Notes: a model not told the origin generated them from the letters alone. Counted from the stretch's first letter, positions 33,775-42,254 are shown. The stretch is DNA of 53,160 bases from Bacteroidota bacterium (GCA_021812705.1 JAKAMT010000002.1:1-53160), one strand, 5' to 3'. Numbers and translations: made by a program.

Positions 33775-34737
33775 ATGCGAATAGATAAGGCAAATAGTGA
33801 AAACATCCGCAATGCCGCGGATGTAATAAAAAAAGGCGGATTGGTTGCGTTTCCCACAGAGACTGTTTACGGATTGGGGGCAGACGGACTGAATCCGATT
33901 GCGGTTGCAAAAATTTTCGAGGCAAAAAAACGGCCCTCCTTCAATCCGCTTATTCTGCATATAGCATTCAAAGAATGGATAGAGAAATTTTGTTATGTAA
34001 ACGACGATAAAGTTTACAGGCTGATAAATAAATTCTGGCCGGGGCCATTAACGCTTGTTCTTCCCAAGCGTTCTTCGGTTCCCGATATAGTCACATCCGG
34101 AAATCCGACTGCGGCAATCAGGATGCCGGATCATCCTGTGGCGCTTAAGTTGATTGAAGAGAGCGGAACACCGATTGCCGCACCAAGCGCTAACAGGTTC
34201 GGACATCTGAGTCCCACAGAAGCCTCTCATGTTTCCAAATATCTTGGAGATAAAGTTGATATTATACTCGACGGAGGGAAATCAGCCGTCGGAGTTGAAT
34301 CGACTATCCTGCAGTTTCATGAAAATGAATTTTATCTTCTCAGGCACGGGGGGCTGTCGAAAGAGGAGATTGAAAATGAGATCGGAAAAATTAAATCCGG
34401 CACGGTTGATCCCGACAGACCGAACGCACCCGGACAGCTTCCATTCCATTATTCACCCCAGACCCCGCTCAAATTTTTTGATTCAAAGTTTCTGGATGAG
34501 ACAAAAAAAATCGGCGCACTGTTTTTTAAAAAGAACACCCTGTCATTTCCCTTCTCTAACGTTAAAATTCTTTCGCAATCGGGGGATCTTAGAGAAGCGG
34601 CCGCCAATCTTTTCTCTTATCTTCATGAATTGGAGAAGCAGAATCTTGATCTGATATTGGTTGAGCCCGTGGAAGAAAAAGGACTGGGAAGAGCAATTAT
34701 GGATAGATTAAAAAAGGCAGCTAATCAGCATTCATAA
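33775..34737 (+). CDS. tsaC: Threonylcarbamoyl-AMP synthase, Sua5 type
   Basis: Makes threonylcarbamoyl-AMP from threonine, bicarbonate and ATP for the t6A37 modification of tRNA (320 aa). The YrdC domain covers residues 1-210: KGGLVAFPTETVYGLGADG, KKRPSFNPLILHI, and APSANRFGHLSPT. The additional C-terminal Sua5 domain (about 235-320) starts after DRPNAPGQLPFHYSPQTPL, the conserved linker. Length is typical of Sua5. The divergent IMPase gene lies 86 nt away, and the sulfatase starts 13 nt downstream, probably on the same transcript. Confidence 0.95.
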   Translation: MRIDKANSENIRNAADVIKKGGLVAFPTETVYGLGADGLNPIAVAKIFEAKKRPSFNPLILHIAFKEWIEKFCYVNDDKVYRLINKFWPGPLTLVLPKRSSVPDIVTSGNPTAAIRMPDHPVALKLIEESGTPIAAPSANRFGHLSPTEASHVSKYLGDKVDIILDGGKSAVGVESTILQFHENEFYLLRHGGLSKEEIENEIGKIKSGTVDPDRPNAPGQLPFHYSPQTPLKFFDSKFLDETKKIGALFFKKNTLSFPFSNVKILSQSGDLREAAANLFSYLHELEKQNLDLILVEPVEEKGLGRAIMDRLKKAANQHS

Positions 34738-34750
34738 TCAGTGCGGCTCA

Positions 34751-36259
34751 ATGATTACAAAAAAAACCCGGCGCGATTTTATAAAAACTCTTTCACTCAG
34801 CGGTCTGGCTCTCTCGATGAGCGATTCACTCAAACTGCTTGCTTCCGATAGAAAAAAACCGAATATTATTTTTATTCTCGCAGACGATCTCGGATACTCC
34901 GACCTCAGCTGTTACGGACAGAAAAAATTCAGCACTCCGAATATTGACAGGCTGGCATCTGGAGGAATCCGATTCACTCAACACTATTCCGGCAGTCCCG
35001 TTTGCGCGCCCAGCCGGTGTTCTCTTTTAACCGGTTTGCATACCGGTCATTCGTACATTCGCGACAATGATGAGATGACCGAACGCGGAGATGTGTGGAG
35101 CGATCCAATAAAATTCGAAGGTCAGAGACCGATTCCGGAAGGCACCGTTACTCTTCCTCTTCTGCTCAAGAAAAACGGTTATACCACTGCCGCAATCGGC
35201 AAATGGGGATTGGGCGCACCCGGCACTCCTGGTGTTCCGAATAAACAGGGATTCGATTTTTTCTACGGTTACCTTTGCCAGCGGATCGCGCATACACATT
35301 ACCCCCCGTATCTGTGGCGGAACGATAAAAAAGAATTTTTGCCGGGGAATAAAAATTTTGTTACTCACGAAAAATTACCGGCGGACAAAGATCCGATGGA
35401 TCCCGAATCTTACAAAAAATATGAGGGGGCTCAATACGCATTTGATCTGATGGTTGATGAGTCGTTAAAATTTATCAGCGAGAACCGGAATAAAAATTTC
35501 TTTCTCTATTTTGCGCCGGAGCTTCCCCATGTTTCTCTTCAGGTTCCCGATGACTCGCTAAAAAACTTTGAAAACGAATTCGATGATAGACCCTATAAGG
35601 GAGATAACGGGTATCTGCCTCAAAGAAAACCGCGTGCGGCTTACGCAGGCATGATATCGCGCCTTGACAGCGGAGTTGGAAAAATTGTTTCCCTCATTGA
35701 GAAACTGAATCTCGAAGATGAAACATTAATAATTTTCACAAGCGACAACGGAGCTACATTTAAAACCGGCGGGTACGATCCCGAATTTTTCAAAAGCAAT
35801 AACGGATTTAACGGCGCCAAAGCTTCTCTTTTTGAGGGGGGAATTAGAGTGCCTCTTATTGCCAAGTGGGGCAAGAAGATAAAAGCAGGATCCATTTCAG
35901 ATCATGTCTGTTCATTCTGGGATTTCATGCCGACCTTGTGCGATGCGGCTGAAACAAAAGTCGAAACGTATACAGACGGAATCTCTTTCCTCCCGGAAAT
36001 GAAAGGCGATTTTGTTACTCAAAAAGATCACGATTATCTTTATTGGGAACACGCCCGGAAAGAACAGGCTGTAAGAATTGGGAACTGGAAAGGGATTAAA
36101 AAAAGCCCTTCTTCTAAAATCCAACTTTATAATCTGCATGCGGATCCTGGCGAGACAGATGATATATCAGCTTTTAATCCAAAAATAGTTGATCAAATAG
36201 AAAAGGTTATGAAAAACTGCCGATCTGAATCAAAACTATACCCGTTGATTGAGGAATAA
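34751..36259 (+). CDS. Tat-exported sulfatase (formylglycine type)
   Basis: Type I sulfatase (502 aa) that hydrolyses sulfate esters, perhaps of polysaccharides or glycosaminoglycans. A twin-arginine signal TRRDFIKTLSLSGLALS is at about 6-22. The domain opens with PNIIFILADDLGYSDLSCYG, giving metal ligands Asp45 and Asp46. The formylglycine cysteine is Cys85 in CAPSRCSLLTGL. TSDNGA and KWGKKIKAG are later family motifs. Maturation needs a formylglycine-generating enzyme or anSME, neither seen in this window. It begins 13 nt after tsaC without a good ribosome binding site. Confidence 0.92.
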   Translation: MITKKTRRDFIKTLSLSGLALSMSDSLKLLASDRKKPNIIFILADDLGYSDLSCYGQKKFSTPNIDRLASGGIRFTQHYSGSPVCAPSRCSLLTGLHTGHSYIRDNDEMTERGDVWSDPIKFEGQRPIPEGTVTLPLLLKKNGYTTAAIGKWGLGAPGTPGVPNKQGFDFFYGYLCQRIAHTHYPPYLWRNDKKEFLPGNKNFVTHEKLPADKDPMDPESYKKYEGAQYAFDLMVDESLKFISENRNKNFFLYFAPELPHVSLQVPDDSLKNFENEFDDRPYKGDNGYLPQRKPRAAYAGMISRLDSGVGKIVSLIEKLNLEDETLIIFTSDNGATFKTGGYDPEFFKSNNGFNGAKASLFEGGIRVPLIAKWGKKIKAGSISDHVCSFWDFMPTLCDAAETKVETYTDGISFLPEMKGDFVTQKDHDYLYWEHARKEQAVRIGNWKGIKKSPSSKIQLYNLHADPGETDDISAFNPKIVDQIEKVMKNCRSESKLYPLIEE

Positions 36260-36335
36260 TTTTTTTACTGTTCCCGGGTTTGCAAAAACTGATTCATGAA
36301 AGTTTTAAAAGCAATCCGATTTTTTTTAATAAGTA

Positions 36336-36383
36336 GACGGGAATTTTTATATTTGACCCGTCAAAATTTTTAGTTGATATATA
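36336..36383 (+). promoter_or_regulatory. Candidate promoter and inverted repeat ahead of the PAS kinase
   Basis: GACGGG (36336-36341) and CCCGTC (36357-36362) form an inverted repeat. The stretch also holds TATATTTG (36348-36355), which fits the Bacteroidota -7 box TAnnTTTG, and alternatively TTGACC with GATATA 17 nt later. The start codon is 25-50 nt downstream. Which of these works cannot be told. Confidence 0.3.
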
Positions 36384-36395
36384 TATTCCAATTTA

Positions 36396-36410
36396 GAGGG
36401 TTTAAAGTTG
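36396..36410 (+). promoter_or_regulatory. Shine-Dalgarno that fixes a TTG start
   Basis: GAGGG (36396-36400) sits 7 nt before TTG (36408-36410). No in-frame ATG lies between the upstream stop and the first PAS domain, so the kinase probably starts at TTG. Confidence 0.6.
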
Positions 36411-37946
36411 AAGATTAACAACTCCGCAGGTCTTTCTTCTTACGAATCAAAACTACTTCTTCATGTTTTCAATTCGATAAATGAATGCGTCTCTGTTACA
36501 GACATGCAAGACAACATCATTTATGTAAACAGATCGTTCGCGTCCACTTACGGTTATGAGGAGAAGGAATTAATAGGAAACCATATTTCAATTTTAAGAT
36601 CGGACAGAAACGATCCTGAAGTTATGAAAGAAATTCTTCCCGCCACAATTAAGGAAGGATGGCGCGGCAGAATCTGGAACAAAAGAAAAAACGGCGACGA
36701 ATTTATAATTGAACTTTATACGACAATAGTTTTTGACGATAAAGGCGTTCCTATGGCTCTTGTAGGGGTTGCAAGAGAACTCACGGAGCAGTTGAGAGCG
36801 GAAGCCCGATTAAAAGATGCAAATGAAAAGTACCAGCTCCTTTTCCACGAAATAAAAGCGGCAATATATGAAAGTACCCCCGACGGAAAACTGACCGAGT
36901 TAAACCCCGCAGGCAGAGAGCTTTTGGGAATAAAATCACCTGAAGAATTTAAGACAATAGACATAACCCGCGATTTTTACATAAACAAAGAGGATCGCGA
37001 GGCAATTCACCGCGAGGTCGAAAAAAACGGATTTGTGAAAGAATATGAATTGAGCCTAAAAACTTTAGACGACCGCATTCTATCCGTCAAAGAAACTTCC
37101 ACCGCAGTCAAAGATAAGTCGGGAAAAATTATTGCATACCGCGGAATATTAAGAGATATAACAGAATCAAAAAAGAATGAAGATAAATTAAAACGGCTTG
37201 TGGAGCGTTTAGAAAACGTGAACGGCCAGCTTCAGAAATCAGAGGTTGAGCTCAAAAACACAAACGCCACTAAAGATAAATTCTTTTCAATAATCGCGCA
37301 TGATTTGAGAAGTCCTTTCAGTTCGCTTTTAAGCTTCTCCGAATTTTTAATTGAAGACATTGAAACCTTAGACAAATCCGAGACAAAACTTTTTGCCGAA
37401 AAGATCCACGAAGCGGCAAGGTCTGTTTTTTCCCTCTTGGAAAATCTTTTGCAGTGGTCCAGAATTCAATCCGGCAAGATTCCGTACAATCCGGTTTCGT
37501 TCAACATATCGGGCAAGATCAATAAAACAATTGAACTTCTCTCCAACAACGCTCAGAATAAAAGCATCAGCATCATTAACAACTGTACAGACGGAAATAT
37601 CGTTTACGCCGATGAAGACATGCTCTCATCCGTCATTCAGAATCTTCTGTCAAACGCTATAAAGTTCACCAAGCCGGGCGGTAAAATTGTCTTCGAATCC
37701 CGGGACCTGAACGATAAATTGGAAATCTCATTAACCGATAACGGCGTCGGCATCAAAGAGGAAGATCTGAAAAAATTATTCAGACTCGATTCCCACCATA
37801 CCACATACGGCACAAACGAGGAAAAAGGAAGCGGACTTGGTCTGCTTTTGTGCCAGGAGATGGTTGAACGGAACAGAGGAACTATAAGCGTGCAGAGCAA
37901 AGTGAATGAAGGAACAACATTTACTTTTTCACTTCCCAAACTTTAA
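36408..37946 (+). CDS. Sensor histidine kinase with two PAS domains, TTG start
   Basis: Cytoplasmic hybridless histidine kinase (512 aa). No membrane segment is visible. PAS1 is about 15-135 (SINECVSVTDMQDNIIYVNRSFASTYGY), PAS2 about 143-260, both ending in PAC-like sequence. The phosphoacceptor is His298 in IIAHDLRSPFSSLLSFSEF. The HATPase part has the N box SSVIQNLLSNAIKFTKPGG, G1 DNGVGI and G2 GSGLGL. No response regulator is adjacent, so it is an orphan whose partner is elsewhere. Its 3' end overlaps the convergent amidotransferase gene by 4 nt. The TTG start is supported by GAGGG seven bases upstream. Confidence 0.92.
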   Translation: MKINNSAGLSSYESKLLLHVFNSINECVSVTDMQDNIIYVNRSFASTYGYEEKELIGNHISILRSDRNDPEVMKEILPATIKEGWRGRIWNKRKNGDEFIIELYTTIVFDDKGVPMALVGVARELTEQLRAEARLKDANEKYQLLFHEIKAAIYESTPDGKLTELNPAGRELLGIKSPEEFKTIDITRDFYINKEDREAIHREVEKNGFVKEYELSLKTLDDRILSVKETSTAVKDKSGKIIAYRGILRDITESKKNEDKLKRLVERLENVNGQLQKSEVELKNTNATKDKFFSIIAHDLRSPFSSLLSFSEFLIEDIETLDKSETKLFAEKIHEAARSVFSLLENLLQWSRIQSGKIPYNPVSFNISGKINKTIELLSNNAQNKSISIINNCTDGNIVYADEDMLSSVIQNLLSNAIKFTKPGGKIVFESRDLNDKLEISLTDNGVGIKEEDLKKLFRLDSHHTTYGTNEEKGSGLGLLLCQEMVERNRGTISVQSKVNEGTTFTFSLPKL

Positions 37947-38773
37947 CTGATAATCTCATTCAGTTTATTCAGCGAGTCTTGTAAAAATGCCGGCAGCACG
38001 GTTTTATGAGTCAAATCTAAACCGCACGGGTCACCCGCAAGCCGAAGCATCTCTTCATATTTTTTAGCACCGTATAAAATTCGGAGCTCATCTTTTTTCT
38101 TTTTTTGTGAAAGAATGTGACGCATTGTATTCGAATCAGTCTCTGGATGGAACTGCGTTCCCGCCATCTCATTGCTTATTCTTATCGATGTCACCGCCAA
38201 TTCAGACTGCGGAACGCCGTTATTGTTTTCATAAGTAAGAATGGACGCGCCCAGATCTTTAAATTTTTTAAAATCGGGATTAACCACCTGCCAGCTTCTA
38301 AAGTCAGCGCAATAAAAGGGATCCGGCAAATTTTTAAATAGCAGATCTATTCTTCCAGCATCTGTTTTATCTACCGGAAGCACCCCGAATGATTCAGCCC
38401 CTCTTCTGGTAACATCGCCGAGCAGTAAATGCCGGGCAATCAATTGAAATGAATGGCATATAAAAAAGACAAATTTTTTTCTTTTGCTTTTCTGGTTATG
38501 GTTCAGAAGAGAATCGATCAGTGAAAAATAATTTGACTCCCACCGGGAGTTTTGGCCGTCCCACGGACTTCCGGGCCCTCCGGAGGAGATGTATATATCA
38601 TAATCCAAAGAAGGGGTTGCTCCTTTATATCTTGTATCAAAAATTTCATAAATAAAATTATTTTCGAAAATTCGGGAGAAATCTACCAGAATATTTTTGA
38701 TGCAATTTATTTCTAGATTTTTTTCATTTTTATAAAGGTCAATAACGGCAATTTTGATTTTATTCCTCTCCAC
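37943..38773 (-). CDS. Class I glutamine amidotransferase-like protein
   Basis: Protein (276 aa) with the GATase class I layout. The oxyanion strand is SSGGPGSPWDG, and the catalytic triad is Cys106 (FFICHSFQLIARHL), His209 and Glu211 (AGTQFHPETD). The nucleophile elbow reads CHSFQ rather than the common CLGHQ, so glutaminase activity is not certain. A 55-residue tail follows the triad. It could be a stand-alone peptidase/amidase such as gamma-glutamyl hydrolase types; no synthetase partner is adjacent. It starts 14 nt after a DinB-fold gene and is likely cotranscribed. Confidence 0.82.
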   Translation of the reverse strand: MERNKIKIAVIDLYKNEKNLEINCIKNILVDFSRIFENNFIYEIFDTRYKGATPSLDYDIYISSGGPGSPWDGQNSRWESNYFSLIDSLLNHNQKSKRKKFVFFICHSFQLIARHLLLGDVTRRGAESFGVLPVDKTDAGRIDLLFKNLPDPFYCADFRSWQVVNPDFKKFKDLGASILTYENNNGVPQSELAVTSIRISNEMAGTQFHPETDSNTMRHILSQKKKKDELRILYGAKKYEEMLRLAGDPCGLDLTHKTVLPAFLQDSLNKLNEIIS

Positions 38774-38787
38774 AAAAAGTATCCCGT

Positions 38788-39264
38788 TTATTCCTGAACA
38801 AATATCTTGTCTATATGATGACGAAGGTGGTCAAAATAATCTTTTATAAAATATTCCAGGGTTGCAGGTTTCCCGGCCGGTATCTCTTTCCAGGCTGTCT
38901 CATAAAGGTTATGGTTAACACGCTCTTTTTTTAAAATGTCTTCGGAAATATTTTCCACGACGTGAATTATCAGCAGGTTAAACTCTTTCCATAGCTGTAT
39001 CAGCGAATGCCAATCTGCCGACTGATAATTCTGAGCTGCGACCCATTGATCCTGGTCATAGCCGGGAAACACGAGATCGTCTTTAAATTGCGCTCTCACA
39101 AAGCGCTGGTGATTGTTCGACGCGGAATCGATCAAGTGTCCTATGATTTCTTTTTTTGACCAGGAATTTTCTCTTTTTGCAGAGACTTCATTTTCCGACT
39201 TTTCATAAAGTCTCATAAATGTTTTTTCAATAAATACCCTCTCCACCGAAATGAAATTTTTCAC
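38788..39264 (-). CDS. DinB-superfamily protein
   Basis: Second DinB/YfiT-like helical-bundle protein of the window (158 aa), not closely similar to the one at 5007. The family pattern is WSKKEIIGHLIDSASNNHQRF with His43 and the C-terminal YFDHLRHHIDKIF with His146 and His150, which would form the metal triad. Substrate unknown. It is the first gene of a two-gene unit with the amidotransferase-like protein. The 300-nt gap upstream (39265-39564) has no convincing gene. Confidence 0.83.
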   Translation of the reverse strand: MKNFISVERVFIEKTFMRLYEKSENEVSAKRENSWSKKEIIGHLIDSASNNHQRFVRAQFKDDLVFPGYDQDQWVAAQNYQSADWHSLIQLWKEFNLLIIHVVENISEDILKKERVNHNLYETAWKEIPAGKPATLEYFIKDYFDHLRHHIDKIFVQE

Positions 39265-39501
39265 TCAATGCCTCTCTTCATTAAAAATCAATTTTCTAAA
39301 AATTTTCTTCAACAACTAACATCAGCGGGTATGAATCTAATTATTTTTTCATTTAATAAATATTTTTTTGTTGAAGCAAGAATAATTGCTGCGCACAACA
39401 TTATTTTGACACAAGTCGGTTTTAAACATTCTTGCTAAATGATTCATCTTTGGCTAAGTTTCCCATCCGTCAGTATGGATTTAATTTAATATCGGAAAGG
39501 C

Positions 39502-39521
39502 GGCGGCAATTATATGCCGCC
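39502..39521 (+). promoter_or_regulatory. Hairpin in the leader of the M24 peptidase
   Basis: GGCGGCA (39502-39508) and TGCCGCC (39515-39521) form a perfect 7-bp stem with a 6-nt loop, 43 nt before the start codon. There is no T-tract, so it is not a terminator. A role in mRNA stability or regulation is possible. Confidence 0.4.
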
Positions 39522-39564
39522 CGGAAATTACTTTTAAGACGCAGAAATTGCGGAGGAATTACTT

Positions 39565-40755
39565 ATGTCTAAAGAAATTATTCTGGAAAAAATTGAACAG
39601 GCAGTTAAAATACTTAATGAGAAAGAGATCGACATGTGGATGACTTATGTGCGCGAAACAGGAAGCATGAAGGATCCGATGATGGACACTATTGTGGGCA
39701 CAAACGCAACATGGCAATCGGCATTTATTATTACAAAGAGCGGCAACACATACGCAATTGTGGGTTCGCTTGAATTGGCGAACATGAAAGCGGTGGACAC
39801 ATATAAAAATATAAAGGGTTATTTAAAATCTATAAAAGAGCCGCTTCTGGAAGTATTGAACGAATGCAAGCCGAATAAAATTGCGGTCAATTATTCGCTT
39901 AATTCCAGCCTGGGAGACGGCCTCACTCACGGTTTATATCTCGAACTTCTGGATCATCTGAAGGATACAAAATTTGCCAACGCCCTAATCTCTTCTGAAG
40001 AAATTGTATCTTCTCTCCGCGGAAGAAAATCGAGCGTTGAACTGAACTTGATGAAAGAAGCCGTTAAAGAAACTTTGAAAATTTTTGACGAAGTGACAAA
40101 ATTTATGAAGCCCGGAATGACTGAAAAACAGGTGGCTGCTTTTGTACAGGATATTACGGCAAAGAGAGGATTTGAACCGGCGTGGGAAAAAGAATATTGC
40201 CCTTCAGTTTTCACGGGCCCGGATACTGCCGGCGCCCATTCGGGTCCTACAGACAAAGTGATAGAGCCCGGCCATGTAATAAACATGGATTTCGGAATTA
40301 AGTATAACGGATACTGCTCCGATCTTCAGCGCACATGGTATGTTCTGCATCCAAACGAAGAGAAAGCGCCGGCTGAAGTGCAAAAAGGCTTTGACATAAT
40401 TGTTGAATCGATTACACGCGCGGCAAATAATCTTAAACCGGGTAAAAAAGGTTTTGAGATTGACGAGATAGCAAGAAATTATATTCAGATTCAGGGATAC
40501 TCCGAATATCCGCACGGCTTGGGTCATCAGGTCGGAAAATTATGCCATGACGGCGGATGTCTTCTGGGGCCTAAATGGGAACGGTACGGAAATGTTCCTT
40601 TTATCGAAGTGGAAGAAGGAAACGTGTTTACTCTCGAACCGCGTTTGACAATCCCGAATTATGGAATTGCGACCGTGGAAGAGGAGGTAATAGTTACAAA
40701 AGAAGGATGCGAATTTATTTCTGAACGCCAGAAAGAAATTTATCTTATTAAATAA
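39565..40755 (+). CDS. M24-family metallopeptidase, Xaa-Pro aminopeptidase-like
   Basis: Cytoplasmic peptidase (396 aa), probably releasing an N-terminal residue ahead of proline. A creatinase-like N-domain (1-165) is followed by the pita-bread domain. Five metal ligands can be read: Asp in INMDFGIKYNG, Asp in GYCSDLQRTWY, His in YPHGLGHQVG, Glu in TLEPRLTIP and Glu in TVEEEVIV. Strong GGAGG precedes the ATG. The start is well determined. It stands alone, with a leader of up to 300 nt carrying a hairpin. The exact substrate (Xaa-Pro dipeptides or longer) is open. Confidence 0.92.
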   Translation: MSKEIILEKIEQAVKILNEKEIDMWMTYVRETGSMKDPMMDTIVGTNATWQSAFIITKSGNTYAIVGSLELANMKAVDTYKNIKGYLKSIKEPLLEVLNECKPNKIAVNYSLNSSLGDGLTHGLYLELLDHLKDTKFANALISSEEIVSSLRGRKSSVELNLMKEAVKETLKIFDEVTKFMKPGMTEKQVAAFVQDITAKRGFEPAWEKEYCPSVFTGPDTAGAHSGPTDKVIEPGHVINMDFGIKYNGYCSDLQRTWYVLHPNEEKAPAEVQKGFDIIVESITRAANNLKPGKKGFEIDEIARNYIQIQGYSEYPHGLGHQVGKLCHDGGCLLGPKWERYGNVPFIEVEEGNVFTLEPRLTIPNYGIATVEEEVIVTKEGCEFISERQKEIYLIK

Positions 40756-40765
40756 AACGATGCCG

Positions 40766-40790
40766 ATTTTTTTCTTAACCGGAAAAAAAT
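40766..40790. terminator. Candidate bidirectional terminator, A/T stem
   Basis: ATTTTTTTC (40766-40774) and GAAAAAAAT (40782-40790) pair perfectly around a 7-nt loop, between two convergent genes. The stem is A/T-rich, so its strength is doubtful, but each strand has a run of seven T residues. Confidence 0.4.
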
Positions 40791-40793
40791 AGA

Positions 40794-41444
40794 TCAGTTA
40801 TTATTTGCTTTTCTGGAGGAGAGATATTCCTGAAGTCCGTTGATGCATGTTATGTAACTTACACCGGCATATTCGGAAATTAATTCGGCATGTTCATTCG
40901 CCAAAGCCTGTCCGCCGATAAGTATTTCCTGCCCCGGAAAGTTTTGCTTTATGGCACGAACCAGCCTGATCAGCCTGTTCACGTTTATATAAAAGCTGCT
41001 TGATAAACCGACCACGTCCGGTTTCTTTTCATAGATAAGTTTCAGTACATCTTCTTCCGGCACGTTTGATCCAGCAAAGATTGTATCCCAGCCGGCAGAT
41101 TCAAAATATCCCGCAACCATTCTGGCGCCAAGTTCATGAAATTCTTTATCGATGCACGTTACAAGAACAAGTTTGCCTTCTCTTTTTTCCGAATTATAAA
41201 AACCCGATACGTATTCAATTAAGCTCTCTGTGATTTTCGTCGCTATGTGTTCGTCTGCAATAGAACACCTCTCTTTCTCCCACATCTGGCCTATTCTGTA
41301 CATAGACCTCTGGAACAAATCCATATAGATCTCTTTAAGCTGAACGTTGCTGTTCACCAAATGCTGCACAATTTGGAGGCACTCCTTCTTGTCCCCCTCC
41401 AAAAGCGCAGAGAGATAATGCAGATATACAGATTCCTGGATCAT
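40794..41444 (-). CDS. Stand-alone cobalamin-binding protein with CarH photoreceptor signature
   Basis: Protein (216 aa) with a four-helix cap (about 1-85) and a B12-binding Rossmann domain (about 90-205). Trp55, then nine residues, then Glu65-His66 give the Wx9EH motif of CarH/LitR adenosylcobalamin photoreceptors, where the His is the upper ligand in the light-cleaved state and the Trp caps the adenosyl group. Glu101-x-His103 in DKEFHELGARM matches the ExH lower-ligand site. GGQAL is the tail-binding loop. Unlike CarH it lacks the MerR DNA-binding domain, so any regulatory output must go through a partner, as proposed for AerR/PpaA-type proteins. It is last in a possible operon with a PAP2-like gene. 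Confidence 0.85.
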   Translation of the reverse strand: MIQESVYLHYLSALLEGDKKECLQIVQHLVNSNVQLKEIYMDLFQRSMYRIGQMWEKERCSIADEHIATKITESLIEYVSGFYNSEKREGKLVLVTCIDKEFHELGARMVAGYFESAGWDTIFAGSNVPEEDVLKLIYEKKPDVVGLSSSFYINVNRLIRLVRAIKQNFPGQEILIGGQALANEHAELISEYAGVSYITCINGLQEYLSSRKANNN

Positions 41445-41497
41445 TTTTATCCGGGTTGTAAATTATTCTCGTTAAACGAAACTCCCGATGAAATAAT

Positions 41498-42160
41498 TCA
41501 AATTCCGGAAAGAATTTTTTCTTTATTTTTTTTCTTTTTATTGATAAGACGGCTTATCCTATAGCTGGTATAAGCAAAGAATGGCGCGGCTAAAACGTCG
41601 ATTGTATAATGGACATGCTGTACCAGGACCAGGAACGCAATAAGTATTGTGCAGATTAAAAAGAGGATCTTCATTTTTTTGCTTTTCGCGGTGAGAAAGA
41701 AGAGAAACATGGTCGAAGTGTGCCCTGAAAAAAATAGATCTCGAAGAAGCGTGGTTCCTCCCCCGAAAAATTCTATGAATGGATCCCGTAGAGGAATTAT
41801 ATGAATAGGAGCATTCAGCGGGAGGAAATAGATTGTGATTAATCTGAGCGCAGCCAGCAGAGCGTATGACTGTAAAGCTACAAGCATTCTGGCGGGATGG
41901 AATGTCAAAAATCCAAGCGCTGCAATCAAGCCAATATAGATCATCCCGAATGTAAGCCAGGTTACATCCACCGCCTTAAATTGAGAGAGGAATGGATCGT
42001 TAAATGTAAATCCCGGGCGGTGTTCGTTATAGGCAAGAAATTTAGCGAGTGTAAAAAGAACGAGCGCAAGCAGAAAAAGAGTAACGGCAAGTCTTGTTCT
42101 GAATGATCTATTCTCTAATGCTAATTTCCAAACAAATTTTATTTCAGAAATTTTCTTCAA
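41498..42160 (-). CDS. PAP2-related membrane protein, sphingomyelin-synthase-like
   Basis: Membrane protein (220 aa) with about six hydrophobic segments. The C-terminal half carries the PAP2_C (sphingomyelin synthase-like) motifs: RDLFFSGHTSTMFLF and QHVHYTIDVLAAPFFAY, with the two histidines and aspartate that form the catalytic triad in lipid phosphate phosphatases and sphingomyelin synthases. It may transfer or remove a phospho-headgroup on lipids. The C-terminus is lysine-rich (KKKKNKEK). The cobalamin protein gene begins 53 nt after it. Confidence 0.83.
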   Translation of the reverse strand: MKKISEIKFVWKLALENRSFRTRLAVTLFLLALVLFTLAKFLAYNEHRPGFTFNDPFLSQFKAVDVTWLTFGMIYIGLIAALGFLTFHPARMLVALQSYALLAALRLITIYFLPLNAPIHIIPLRDPFIEFFGGGTTLLRDLFFSGHTSTMFLFFLTAKSKKMKILFLICTILIAFLVLVQHVHYTIDVLAAPFFAYTSYRISRLINKKKKNKEKILSGI

Positions 42161-42230
42161 TAATATCTAGAGGTTCTGTTAGTCTTTCCGAAAAAATAAT
42201 GAAAGTGGAATTCAACTTCTATAAAGAAAT

Positions 42231-42254
42231 ATCTTTACCGTCCGGTAAAAAGAT
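42231..42254 (-). terminator. Hairpin at the end of the CoA-binding protein gene
   Basis: TTTACC (42234-42239) and GGTAAA (42244-42249) around a 4-nt loop, with an outer ATC/GAT extension that includes a 2-nt bulge. On the minus strand it is followed by the T-rich ATTTCTTTA. It begins at the stop codon itself. Confidence 0.45.

Noticed and set aside
39307-39376. 9-bp inverted repeat CTTCAACAA/TTGTTGAAG with a 52-nt spacer
   Set aside because: The spacer is long and the region A/T-rich; chance explains it. No terminator tract follows.
39331-39438. 35-codon open frame (MNLIIFSFNKYFF...) in the gap upstream of the M24 gene
   Set aside because: It has poor ribosome binding context and A/T-rich composition, and resembles nothing I recognise; such frames are expected by chance.
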